Shown piece by piece: positions 8,079-16,768 of a stretch of DNA of 64,000 nt (position 1 is the first letter of the stretch; every line of letters begins with the position of its first letter). Under the pieces are notes generated by a model. The model did no database searches and had not been told where the DNA came from. It was given only the letters and a program-made list of their open reading frames with translations. Origin of the DNA: Thiodiazotropha sp037384425 (GTDB lineage: Bacteria > Pseudomonadota > Gammaproteobacteria > Chromatiales > Chromatiaceae); the NCBI GenBank assembly GCA_037384425.1, contig JARROA010000021.1, positions 62,001-126,000 on the forward strand, given 5' to 3'. The position numbers and the translations under genes were made by a program.

Positions 8079-9098
8079 TAGCCCTGCCCCCAATTTTAAA
8101 ACCAGTCCCATGTTAGTAGCGTCCTGGGTAGATATCATTGTTGCCGCAGTTTCTCTGCCACTTCAGCTGGCGTCAGGTAGTCCAGCATGGAGTGCGGTCG
8201 TTTCTCATTTGTAATCCTGTCGCCGCGCCTGGATAATCGCCTTGGGATAACCGCGAAACCGTGCCGCTTGGTCCAGGATACGGGTCACGTAGTGGCCTGA
8301 AATCCCGAAATCGGCCACCAGGTCGACTGATTCTTTCGTGCAATCATCAACGATCGTCAATATTTTGATGCGACGTCCATAGCACAACAAATCCATCACG
8401 AAATCCATCGACCAGACATCCTTGGGCTGTGCTGGGAATAACAGCGGCTCTCTCGGTATCGCTACCCTTTTACGGCGTTTTCGCCGCTTTACCGACAGCT
8501 GTGCTTCGCTGTAGAGCCGATAAACCCTTTTGTGGTTGACCTCCACGCCATCTCGCCTGAGCAGGGCATGTATCCGTCGATAGCCGAAACGACGGCGCAC
8601 CTGGGCCAACTCAATGATCTGGGTGCTCAATGCTTCATTCTGGGCCGAGCGCCTTGGCTCATAGCGTAGGGTGTTCCTCGATAACCCCACAAGCTGGCAG
8701 GCGCGTCGCTCGGATACGGCTGTTACAGTCTGCATCTGATTAACCGCCTGGAGCTTGACCTGTGGGGTCAATACTTTTCTCAGGGCCGCTTCCAACGCCT
8801 CCTTATCCAGCATCGTCTCGGCCAGCAGCTTCTTCAGCCGGGCATTCTCCTGCTCCATGGCCTTGAGACGCTTGGCGTCCGAGACCTCCATGCCGCCGTA
8901 CTTGCTGCGCCAGGTGTAAAAGGAGGCATCGCTGAAGCCATGTTTGTGGCACAACTCCTTCACTCGCATGCCTGCCTCGGCCTCCTTCAGAAATCCGATG
9001 ATCTGCTCTTCTGTAAATCGCTTTTTCATGTCCGTCTCCTGTGTTGAGAACGGACTCTACTAAGTTCAGGCTGGTACGGAAAATAGGGGAGCAGGTCA
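8079..9098 (-). mobile_element. IS3-family (IS407-group) insertion sequence, internally deleted, with GGTG target duplication
   Basis: A 1020-bp element with related ends. Read inward, the right end is TGACCTGCTCCCCTATTTT and the left end TAGCCCTGCCCCCAATTTT, followed in both by an ACCAG block. Directly outside both ends stands GGTG (8075-8078 and 9099-9102), a 4-bp target duplication as made by IS407-group members. The element is shorter than the usual 1.2-1.3 kb because the transposase has lost its middle. It lies between the RRM gene and the Cys-repeat gene and interrupts no recognisable ORF. Confidence 0.85.
8135..9029 (-). pseudogene. IS3-family transposase (OrfA and truncated OrfB), inactive
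   Basis: MKKRFTEEQIIGFLKEAEAG and the helix-turn-helix plus leucine zipper are OrfA. OrfB follows in the same frame (VSERRACQLVGLSRNTLRYE) with the start of the DDE integrase core (DVWSMDFVMDLL with the first Asp, TIVDDCTKESV with the second). After FRGYPKAI the frame jumps directly to IQARRQDYK. The segment that should hold the third catalytic residue is missing, and one extra A in the AAA run (about 8211-8213) shifts the frame so that the tail RPHSMLDYLTPAEVAEKL is only read in another frame to 8135. The element cannot encode active transposase. Confidence 0.88.
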
Positions 9099-9162
9099 GG
9101 TGCTCTATTAAAAGAGTTGGGTCTGTTCTAAGTGAAAGTGGTGTAGATTATTTGCAGTTGTT

Positions 9163-9852
9163 TCACGGTATGATGCATTTACCGCGTTTCTTTTTGTATG
9201 GACGGTTACATGCCCAATTTGCGCCAGAATAGTCAAGATGAGCGTTCTGCGGGATTTGTACGGCGAGGCATTGTGAGTCCGCTGCGTAAAAACCGCGTCC
9301 ACACTCCCAGCCCGAGCCGTACGATGAGTCTGTCAGGTATCCATTAGTGGGTACCTTGATGGGAATGCAATTGTTATCAATGGGCCGAAATCCTCGATCA
9401 CACTTCCAGCCTGGTCCATGGGAGGTATTCGTTAAGTAGCCATTGAGGGGTACCTTTATTGCCAAACAGTCCATACCGACTGACTGGTACCCTCTGTTGC
9501 AATCCCATCCGGTACCGAATGAAGAGTCTGTGAGATAACCATTCTCAGGCACTTTGATGGCAACGCAGCTTTTGTCATGCTCTCTGTGGCCCCATTTGCA
9601 TTCCCACCCTTGTCCGTAGGGCTTATCGGTCAGATAAGCATTCGTAGGTAACTTGATGGCAATACAGCTGTTGTCAACCTTGCGATAGCCAAGATCGCAG
9701 ACCCATCCATATCCATATTTCAAGGCTGTTGCATGCTTTGGTAATTCAAGGGCGTTTTCGGCGACGACTGTATTACTGGCAATGACTAACCATAATGCCA
9801 AAGATGTGGTGGGGCTTAAGGATATGGTATGAGACCATCTGGTGTCTTTCAT
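9163..9852 (-). CDS. Secreted cysteine-rich protein of six tandem about 33-residue repeats
   Basis: The ATG at 9852 has a GGAGA ribosome site and gives a signal peptide (MKDTRWSHT ... ALWLVIASNTVVAEN), better than the longer frame start at 9918. The mature protein of about 200 residues is built almost wholly of six repeats with the form xPxNGYLTDSSYGxGWxC then xRGF ... CxAIK. Each has two cysteines about 13-15 residues apart, so one disulfide per repeat is likely. Repeats are clearly related but not identical, so the array is old rather than freshly amplified. I do not know the family function; an extracellular or periplasmic binding or adhesive role is possible. It stands alone on this strand next to the IS. 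Confidence 0.75.
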   Translation of the reverse strand: MKDTRWSHTISLSPTTSLALWLVIASNTVVAENALELPKHATALKYGYGWVCDLGYRKVDNSCIAIKLPTNAYLTDKPYGQGWECKWGHREHDKSCVAIKVPENGYLTDSSFGTGWDCNRGYQSVGMDCLAIKVPLNGYLTNTSHGPGWKCDRGFRPIDNNCIPIKVPTNGYLTDSSYGSGWECGRGFYAADSQCLAVQIPQNAHLDYSGANWACNRPYKKKRGKCIIP

Positions 9853-10300
9853 GAGTGATCTCCGCAATTCATGCAGTTGGAAAAGTGCTTTGCGTTTCAT
9901 TGGTGCGTGCCACAACAAGAGGCCGCAAAATGATAAGGAATACCGATAACTGACGGAGAAGGGAACTCAGGGAGAAGATCGGGTATGGCTATGAGTACAT
10001 AGGTGAGTCTATATGAAATTCAGGCAAAAATCTTATTTATTTGTTGCGGGTAAAATATATCAGCGAGTGATCTGTATTTGCTCTATACTTGAATAATTGC
10101 ACGTCAGTGATCAATGCATTTTTTTCAAGATCGGCATGGATATAACAACGTGCCGACAGACTAGTCTGGTTTACTCCTGGGAATGGCTGATTGTGGTGAT
10201 GGCTCACATGTCTGCATCATGAATCACAGAGAAAGGACTGCTGTGAGAATATCTAGAGCCACTATAAGTTGTACTAAGGAAACAAAGGCCTAATTAAATA
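9853..10300. other. AT-rich intergenic gap
   Basis: About 450 bases between divergent genes, visibly richer in A and T than the flanks, as expected for promoters on both sides. I find no convincing ORF, repeat or RNA gene. A precise promoter cannot be assigned. Confidence 0.4.
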
Positions 10301-10612
10301 ATGGCAGCAAGTCGATATAATCAAACTTCCACGAAGGATGACGGCATCACTTTTCCCAGGCTTGAAAGTTGGAATGGTGATGCGAAATGCGCAACGATTG
10401 CGGCTCAAGTTAATAGGCAACGTGTTCTTTGCAGAATCTCGCATAAAACACTACAGGAAAAATTCGGTGCCTCCGATGAGGATCCTATGAAGTTCCTTGC
10501 CAGGCATCGATCCGTTATAGAGCGTGCGATACGATTGCTCATAGAAAATAATGACTATGAAGAAGATGGTTCAATTCTTATCCGAATGCGCGATCTTACT
10601 CTATTGGAATAG
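10301..10612 (+). CDS. DUF1488 family protein
   Basis: 103 residues. ITFPRLESW near the N-terminus, VLCRISHKTLQEKFG in the middle and FLARHRSVIERAIRLLIE towards the end match the layout of DUF1488, a small cytoplasmic family common in proteobacteria. Its function is not known. The gene is single, with no operon partner, and the A/T-rich codon use differs from the uvrA gene beside it. Confidence 0.75.
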   Translation: MAASRYNQTSTKDDGITFPRLESWNGDAKCATIAAQVNRQRVLCRISHKTLQEKFGASDEDPMKFLARHRSVIERAIRLLIENNDYEEDGSILIRMRDLTLLE

Positions 10613-10795
10613 TGATCTGCACTACAGCGGATTGTGTTATGAGTCGTAAAGGCTTTGTTTACTGATCCGAAAGTAATCACGTTCATCGCGCCAGGTTGGG
10701 TTCCGTTTTCAGGCTGTCCAGACGTTGTTCGCCGGGACTGGTGTAAATCGCTAAGCAGCAAGTGAAAACTGACTGTGGCCTCGATTTGCAGGCGG

Positions 10796-13700
10796 CTACG
10801 GCTTACGCACTGTTCTGCTCAAGAATTTCCGTAAAGCTTTTCCTGTCTCCGATCGTCTCCAAGCCTTGTTCAACCGCTCGGGTGTGCCTACGACAACCAA
10901 CTCGCCTCCGGCGTCACCTCCTTCGGGCCCCATGTCGATACACCAGTCGGCCTCGGCGATGAGATCCAGGTTGTGTTCGATCACCACCGCCGAGTGACCG
11001 GCCTCGACCAGGCGGTGCAGCACACAAATGAGCTTCTCCACATCAGCCATGTGCAGACCGACGGTGGGTTCGTCGAGTACGTACAAGGTCGGTGTGAAGG
11101 TGCGGGCATTGGGCCTGGCCTTGGCCAGTTCCGTGACCAGCTTGATGCGCTGGGCCTCGCCGCCGGAGAGGGTGGGGCTCTGCTGACCGAGGGTGAGGTA
11201 GCCGAGGCCCACGTCCTGCAGCAGTTGCAGGGCGTGGTGGATGTTGGGATGGTGCTCGAAGAACGCCACAGCCTCGTCGACGCTCATGGCGAGTAGGTCG
11301 CCGATCGATTTGCCGCGGTAGCGAACTGCCAGGGTTTCCGGGTTGAACCTTGCGCCGTTGCAGGATTCGCAGAGCGTCTTCACATCGGGCAGAAAACTCA
11401 TCTCCACCCGGGTCATGCCCTGGCCCTGGCAGGTCTCGCAGCGGCCGCCCTTGGTGTTGAAGGAGAAGCGCCCGGCGTTCCAGCCATGGATGCGCGCATC
11501 CTCGGTCTGAGCGTAGAGTTTTCTGATGTCGTCCCAGAAACCGACGTAGGTGGCGGGGCAGGAGCGCGGGGTCTTGCCGATGGGGGTCTGGTCCACCTCC
11601 AGCACGCGCTGGATCGGTTGCCAGCCGTCGATCCGGTCGCAGCCGTGGTAGTGGTCGTTGGCGATGCGGCCCCGTTTGCCGCCACGCTCGAGCAGGTGCC
11701 TCAGGCTCTTGACCATCACATCGCGCACCAGGGTCGACTTACCAGAGCCGGAAACGCCGCTGACGCAGACCAGGCGTTGTAACGGGATGTCGATATCGAT
11801 CTGCTTCAGGTTATTGAGGAACGCCCCCTGGATTTGCAGCCAGTCGTTGTTTGGCTCCACATCGCCACGGCCTCTCTCCAGCGCGGGAGAGGAGTGCTTG
11901 CGGCGACCCTTCGTGGCTTTTGGCTGTCGTGTCGGGCGAGGTTGGAATAAAGGGTGTTGCAGGGGGTTGGCAAGGAACCGGCCGGTCAGCGACTCCCGGT
12001 TCTTCTCCAGCTGCTTGACCGTGCCTGTGTGGATCACGTGCCCCCCGCGCACGCCGGCGCCGGGGCCGATGTCGATCACGTGTTCGGCGCTGCGGATAGT
12101 CTCCTCGTCGTGTTCCACCACCACGATGGTGTTGCCCTTGCCTTCGAGTTTTTGCAGCGTGTTGAGCAGCAGGCTGTTGTCGCGCGGGTGCAGGCCGATG
12201 GTCGGCTCGTCGAGGATGTAGCAGACGCCGCGCAGGTTGGAGCCGAGCTGGGCGGCTAGGCGGATGCGCTGCGCCTCGCCGCCGGAGAGGGTGGGGGCGG
12301 CCCGGTCGAGGGTGAGATAGCCGAGGCCGACCTCCCCGAGGAATTCCAGGCGCGAGACGATCTCGCTCACCACGTCCTGACCGATCGCCCGTTCGCGGGC
12401 GTTGAGTTCCAGCTCCTTGAAGATATCGATGGCCTCATCCACCGGCACTGCAGTGTAGTCGGCGATGTTCCAGTCGTGGAAGTAGACCGCCAGCGCTTCG
12501 TCATTCAGGCGGGCGCCCTCGCAGGTGGGGCAGGTCTCCGCTTCCTGTTCACGGTCGAGCCACTCCCCCTCCTCGCCGCTCTGTTCTTCGTCGAAGCCGG
12601 GTAGCAGGGTGCCGGTGCCATAGCAGCTCGGACACCAGCCGTGTCTGGAGTTGTAGGAGAAGAGGCGCGGGTCGGGTTCCTCGAAACCGGTGCCGCAGCT
12701 GGGACAGGTGCGATGGGTGGAGAAGTGGTGTTCCTCCCCCCAGTCGCCGCCCCGCTTGATCAGTGCCACGCGCACCGTGCCCTTGCCCTGGTCGAGGGCG
12801 GCATCCAGCAACTCACGCAGCTCCCTCTCCTGCTCAGGTTTCACCATCAGATCACCCAGGGGCAGGTCGATGTTGTGCTCCTGGTAGCGGTCGAGTTGCG
12901 GCCAGTCGTCGGTGGCCAAGGGTTCTCCATCGACACGCAGGATCGGATAGCCCTTGCGGTTGGCCCACAGCGCCAGCTCTTTGTAGATGCCCTTGCGGTT
13001 GACTACCAGCGGCGCCAGCAACGCGATCTTTTTACCGCGATAGGCCTGTAGCAGGTGGGCGAGGATGGCGTCGCGCGAGCGGGGCTCGATGGCTACCTGA
13101 CACTCAGGGCAGTACTGGACACCGAGCTTGACGAACAACAGGCGCAGAAAGTGGTGGATCTCGGTCAGGGTGCCGACCGTGCTCTTGTGGCCGCCGCGGC
13201 TGGTGCGCTGTTCGATGGCGACGGTGGGCGGGATGCCGAACACCGCGTCGACGTCGGGTCGCGAGGCGGGCTGTACGAACTGGCGTGCATAGGCATTGAG
13301 CGATTCGAGATAGCGGCGCTGGCCCTCGTTGAAGAGGATGTCGAAAGCGATGGTCGATTTGCCCGAGCCGGAGACGCCGGTGATGACGGTGAACTTCTCG
13401 CGCGGGATCGCCAGGGTGACGTTCTTCAGGTTGTGTTCGCGGGCGTGGACGATGTCGATGGCGTTGCTGGATCTCCCCTCTCCCCGTCCCTCTCCCGCCA
13501 GGGGAGAGGGGGATTTTTTGCCGAGTTGGTCCAGCGCTTCACGGAAGTCCCGCAGTGCCTTGCCGGTGTGGCTGGAGGGGTGGGTGCTGAGTTCTTCCGG
13601 TGTGCCCTCGCACACCAGCTCGCCGCCGGCGTCACCGCCTTCAGGACCCAGGTCGATCAGCCAGTCGCTGGCGGCGATGACATCCAGGTTGTGTTCGATC

Positions 13701-16423
13701 ACCAGCAGCGAGTGGCCCTTCAGCAGCAGCCGGCGCAGCGCCTTGAGCAGCACCGCGATGTCGGCGAAGTGGAGGCCTGTGGTCGGCTCGTCGAGGAGAA
13801 AGAGCAGTTTGTCGCCCGTTTTTTTCTTCTTGCCGGTTTTGGCCAGGTATCCGGCTAGTTTCAAACGCTGGGCCTCGCCGCCGGAGAGGGTCGGCACCGG
13901 CTGGCCCAGGCGCAGATAGCTCAGGCCCACCGCCTGCAGCGGCTCCAGCGCCTGGTGGATCTCGCGGGCGTCCCTGAAGAAGGCGAGCGCCTCGGTGACC
14001 GTGAGCTCCAGAATATCGGCCACCGATTTGCCGCCTACCCGGACCTCCAGCACCTCGTTGCGGTAGCGCTTGCCGTTGCACTCCGGGCAACGCAGGTAGA
14101 CGTCGGAGAGGAACTGCATCTCCACGTGCTCGAAGCCGGAGCCGTTGCAGACCGGACAGCGGCCGTTGCCGGCGTTGAAGCTGAAAGTGCCGGGTGTGTA
14201 ACCGCGCTTCCTGGCCAGGCGGGTGGTGGCGAACTGCTTGCGGATGGCGTCCCAGGCGCCCACGTAGCTGACCGGGTTGGAGCGCGAGCTCTTGCCGATC
14301 GGCGCCTGATCCAGCATCACCACGCCGTCGATCTTTTCATGGCCTTTGATCGCTTTATGGGCGCCCGGGATCTCCTCCGGTTCGCCCTTCAGCTTGGCCA
14401 GTGCGTTGAAGAGGATATCCTGCACCAGGGTCGATTTACCGGAGCCGGAGACGCCGGTGAGGGTGACCAGGAGGTTGAGCGGGATGCGCACATCGATGTT
14501 TTTCAGGTTGTGTTCGGCGGCGCCGAGGATGGTTATTTGGTCCCCCTCTCCCCGGCCCTCTCCCGCGAGGGGAGAGGGGGCGCTCTGTTCCGGCCGTTCT
14601 GCGACTTGCAGTTCGCCCTTGAGGTATTTGGCGGTGAGGGAGGCTCTGTCGCGCAGCAACTGTTTCGGCGTGCCGTAGAAGACGATCTCGCCACCGCGTT
14701 CGCCGGGACCGGGGCCGATGTCGAGGATACGGTTGGCGGCGAGCATGATCTGCGGGTCGTGCTCCACCACCAGCAGGGAGTTGCCGGCGTCGCGCAGGCG
14801 CGCCAGCACGCCGTTGATGCGTTCGATGTCGCGCGGGTGCAGGCCGATGCTGGGCTCGTCCAGCACGAACAGGGTGTTGACCAGCGAGGTGCCCAGCGCG
14901 GTGGTGAGGTTGATACGCTGCACCTCGCCGCCGGAAAGGGTGCGCGATTGACGGTCGAGGGTGAGATAGCCGAGGCCCACGTCGAGCAGGTAGCTGAGGC
15001 GCGAGCGGATCTCCTCCAGCAGCAGGTCGAATTCGTCGGCGCGCCGCTTCTTTTTGCCGAACAGCTTGTCGAAGAAGCTGTGCGTCCGTTGCAGCGGCAG
15101 CTGCATCAGATCGTGGATGTTGAGGCCGGGCAGTCCGCGGAACGACTCATCGGGCATGGCGATGCCGTCGTGGCGGAAACGCAGGCCCGGATCGAGCACG
15201 GCGTCGGCCTCGGCCTTGCTGCCGATACGAAAGTCCAACGCCTCGTTCTTCAGCCGCGCGCCGTGACAGGCGGGACAGGCATCGTAGCTGCGGTACTTGG
15301 AGAGCATGACCCGGATGTGCATCTTGTAAGCCTTGCTCTCGAGGAAGCTGAAGTACTCCCGCACCCCATACCAGGTCCTGCCGTCCCAGGCCCCGTCGCC
15401 CTCGATGACCCAGCGCTTGGTCTCCTCGTCCAGTGCCTTCCAGGGTGTGTCCAGATCCATGCCGCGCTTGCGGCCGTAGCGTATCAGGTCCTCCTGGCAC
15501 TCCATGGAGTAGCCGCTGCGAAAGGGCTTGATGGCGCCCTCGCTGAGGGAGAGTGCGTCGTCGGGGATGACCAGATTCCAGTCGATGCCGATGGTGCGCC
15601 CGAAGCCGCGGCAGCTGTCGCAGGCGCCCAGCGCCGAGTTGAAGGAGAAAAGATTGGGCTGGGGCTCCCGGTAGTCGATGTCGCAGTGGGCGCAATGCAG
15701 GCCGCTGGAGAATTTCCAGGGCTCTCCCGCTTCCCGGTTTTCATCCAGGGGATAGACGGTGCACTGGCCGTGGCCCTTCTCCAGGGCGATCTCCAGCGCT
15801 TCTGTCAGACGCCCCGGATCGCTTTTATCGAGCCGTACCCGATCCTGCACCACCTCGATCAGATTGCCCCGTTCGCTGTGGATGCGGGTGTAGCCCTGCT
15901 GCGCCAGCACCTGTTTGATCTCCTCGTTACTGAAGTTGTGGGGCACTTCGATGGCGAAGGTGACGATCAGGCGGGGTGCGCTGTCGCCCGCGGCCTGACT
16001 CAGCTGTTTGAATATACCGTCAGGGGTGTCGCGCTCCACCGGTCTGCCGCAGCCGTGGCAATAGAGTTGGGCAGCACGGGCGAACAGGAGTTTGAGATGA
16101 TCGTTGAGCTCGGTCATGGTGCCCACGGTGGAGCGGGAGGTGCGTACCGGATTGGTCTGGTCGATGGCGATACTCGGTGGTATACCGTCGATGCAATCCA
16201 CTTGGGGCCGGTCCATGCGGTCGAGGAACTGGCGGGCGTAGGGCGAGAAGGTCTCCACGTAACGGCGCTGGCCTTCGGCGTAGACGGTGTCGAAGGCCAG
16301 CGACGACTTGCCGGAGCCGGAGACGCCGGTGATCACGATCAGCTCGCCGAGCGGCAGCTCCAGGTCAAGGTTCTTCAGGTTGTTCTGGCGGGCGCCGTGG
16401 ATGTGGATCTTGTCGTTGGCCAT
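10796..16423 (-). CDS. uvrA: Giant tandem UvrA-like excinuclease ABC subunit A (two UvrA units, four ABC modules)
   Basis: 1875 residues, twice the 940 of standard UvrA. Four Walker A motifs GVSGSGKS occur, at about residues 33, 640, 1000 and 1540, each paired with an LSGGE(V/A)QR signature and LDEPxxGLH Walker B. Both halves show UvrA marks: EGQRRY after the odd-numbered P-loops, zinc-finger pairs such as CHGC, CPEC, CPVC and CETC, and the RSNPVSYVG/RSCPATYVG region. So it is two complete UvrA proteins joined head to tail, expected to act intramolecularly like the UvrA dimer in damage recognition or to play a DrrC/UvrA2-like role. Linkers at about 615-628, 971-983 and 1511-1517 are encoded by palindromic repeats. 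A canonical uvrA may exist elsewhere. Long UvrA forms are known in some proteobacteria. Confidence 0.93.
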   Translation of the reverse strand: MANDKIHIHGARQNNLKNLDLELPLGELIVITGVSGSGKSSLAFDTVYAEGQRRYVETFSPYARQFLDRMDRPQVDCIDGIPPSIAIDQTNPVRTSRSTVGTMTELNDHLKLLFARAAQLYCHGCGRPVERDTPDGIFKQLSQAAGDSAPRLIVTFAIEVPHNFSNEEIKQVLAQQGYTRIHSERGNLIEVVQDRVRLDKSDPGRLTEALEIALEKGHGQCTVYPLDENREAGEPWKFSSGLHCAHCDIDYREPQPNLFSFNSALGACDSCRGFGRTIGIDWNLVIPDDALSLSEGAIKPFRSGYSMECQEDLIRYGRKRGMDLDTPWKALDEETKRWVIEGDGAWDGRTWYGVREYFSFLESKAYKMHIRVMLSKYRSYDACPACHGARLKNEALDFRIGSKAEADAVLDPGLRFRHDGIAMPDESFRGLPGLNIHDLMQLPLQRTHSFFDKLFGKKKRRADEFDLLLEEIRSRLSYLLDVGLGYLTLDRQSRTLSGGEVQRINLTTALGTSLVNTLFVLDEPSIGLHPRDIERINGVLARLRDAGNSLLVVEHDPQIMLAANRILDIGPGPGERGGEIVFYGTPKQLLRDRASLTAKYLKGELQVAERPEQSAPSPLAGEGRGEGDQITILGAAEHNLKNIDVRIPLNLLVTLTGVSGSGKSTLVQDILFNALAKLKGEPEEIPGAHKAIKGHEKIDGVVMLDQAPIGKSSRSNPVSYVGAWDAIRKQFATTRLARKRGYTPGTFSFNAGNGRCPVCNGSGFEHVEMQFLSDVYLRCPECNGKRYRNEVLEVRVGGKSVADILELTVTEALAFFRDAREIHQALEPLQAVGLSYLRLGQPVPTLSGGEAQRLKLAGYLAKTGKKKKTGDKLLFLLDEPTTGLHFADIAVLLKALRRLLLKGHSLLVIEHNLDVIAASDWLIDLGPEGGDAGGELVCEGTPEELSTHPSSHTGKALRDFREALDQLGKKSPSPLAGEGRGEGRSSNAIDIVHAREHNLKNVTLAIPREKFTVITGVSGSGKSTIAFDILFNEGQRRYLESLNAYARQFVQPASRPDVDAVFGIPPTVAIEQRTSRGGHKSTVGTLTEIHHFLRLLFVKLGVQYCPECQVAIEPRSRDAILAHLLQAYRGKKIALLAPLVVNRKGIYKELALWANRKGYPILRVDGEPLATDDWPQLDRYQEHNIDLPLGDLMVKPEQERELRELLDAALDQGKGTVRVALIKRGGDWGEEHHFSTHRTCPSCGTGFEEPDPRLFSYNSRHGWCPSCYGTGTLLPGFDEEQSGEEGEWLDREQEAETCPTCEGARLNDEALAVYFHDWNIADYTAVPVDEAIDIFKELELNARERAIGQDVVSEIVSRLEFLGEVGLGYLTLDRAAPTLSGGEAQRIRLAAQLGSNLRGVCYILDEPTIGLHPRDNSLLLNTLQKLEGKGNTIVVVEHDEETIRSAEHVIDIGPGAGVRGGHVIHTGTVKQLEKNRESLTGRFLANPLQHPLFQPRPTRQPKATKGRRKHSSPALERGRGDVEPNNDWLQIQGAFLNNLKQIDIDIPLQRLVCVSGVSGSGKSTLVRDVMVKSLRHLLERGGKRGRIANDHYHGCDRIDGWQPIQRVLEVDQTPIGKTPRSCPATYVGFWDDIRKLYAQTEDARIHGWNAGRFSFNTKGGRCETCQGQGMTRVEMSFLPDVKTLCESCNGARFNPETLAVRYRGKSIGDLLAMSVDEAVAFFEHHPNIHHALQLLQDVGLGYLTLGQQSPTLSGGEAQRIKLVTELAKARPNARTFTPTLYVLDEPTVGLHMADVEKLICVLHRLVEAGHSAVVIEHNLDLIAEADWCIDMGPEGGDAGGELVVVGTPERLNKAWRRSETGKALRKFLSRTVRKP
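11871..11892. repeat. Palindromic repeat inside uvrA, third module junction
   Basis: CCTCTCTCC then AGCG then CGGGAGAGG, a degenerate copy of the CCCTCTCCC/GGGAGAGGG palindrome. It encodes part of the linker SSPALERGRG before the fourth ABC module. Confidence 0.6.
13476..13512. repeat. Palindromic repeat inside uvrA, junction of the two UvrA units
   Basis: CCCTCTCCC ... GGGGAGAGGG arms with a preceding CCCCTCTCCCC block. Read on the minus strand it encodes SPSPLAGEGRGEG, linking the first UvrA unit to the second. Confidence 0.75.
14541..14581. repeat. Palindromic repeat inside uvrA, first module junction
   Basis: Almost the same sequence as the copy at 13476-13512, in the same orientation and the same frame, encoding APSPLAGEGRGEG between the first and second ABC modules of the first UvrA unit. 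Confidence 0.75.
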
Positions 16424-16594
16424 GGGGGTGCGTCACTGGGGGAGAAAGCCGGACATTGTCTGAATTCGCGCTACCGGCATCAAGCATGAATTCCCGGTGT
16501 TATTCGTTCCATCTGTTTCACTGATTCAGATCGCGCTCGCTCAAGCGGCTTTATGCTGGGGCACGCCCCACCCTGGGGTATCCGACATTCCGGC

Positions 16595-16675
16595 GTAGCC
16601 CGGATGCAGCGAAGTGAAATCCGGGAAATCGATATGATGGATTCCCTGGATTTCACTTCGCTCCATCCAGGCTAC
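16595..16675. repeat. Family A inverted repeat (GTAGCC ... GGCTAC)
   Basis: GTAGCCCGGATGCAGCGAAG and its near complement CTTCGCTCCATCCAGGCTAC, with ATCCGG/CCTGGAT inner blocks, make a long imperfect hairpin between uvrA and mazG. The rest of the 345-base gap has no other visible feature. Relatives occur at 17694, 18632, 19784, 46168 and 55542. Confidence 0.8.
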
Positions 16676-16768
16676 ACACACGGATGTGGATGGGGGAGCG
16701 ATTTGTTACCTTGGTCGCTGCATCACCCCATCACTCACACATCAAAATCCTCATAGGAGGCGCTGCGC

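Noticed and set aside
13955..16489. 844-codon plus-strand ORF opposite uvrA
   Set aside because: It lies wholly antisense to the UvrA gene, whose frame has clear motifs throughout. Long antisense frames are expected from GC-rich codon use; no domain is seen in its translation.
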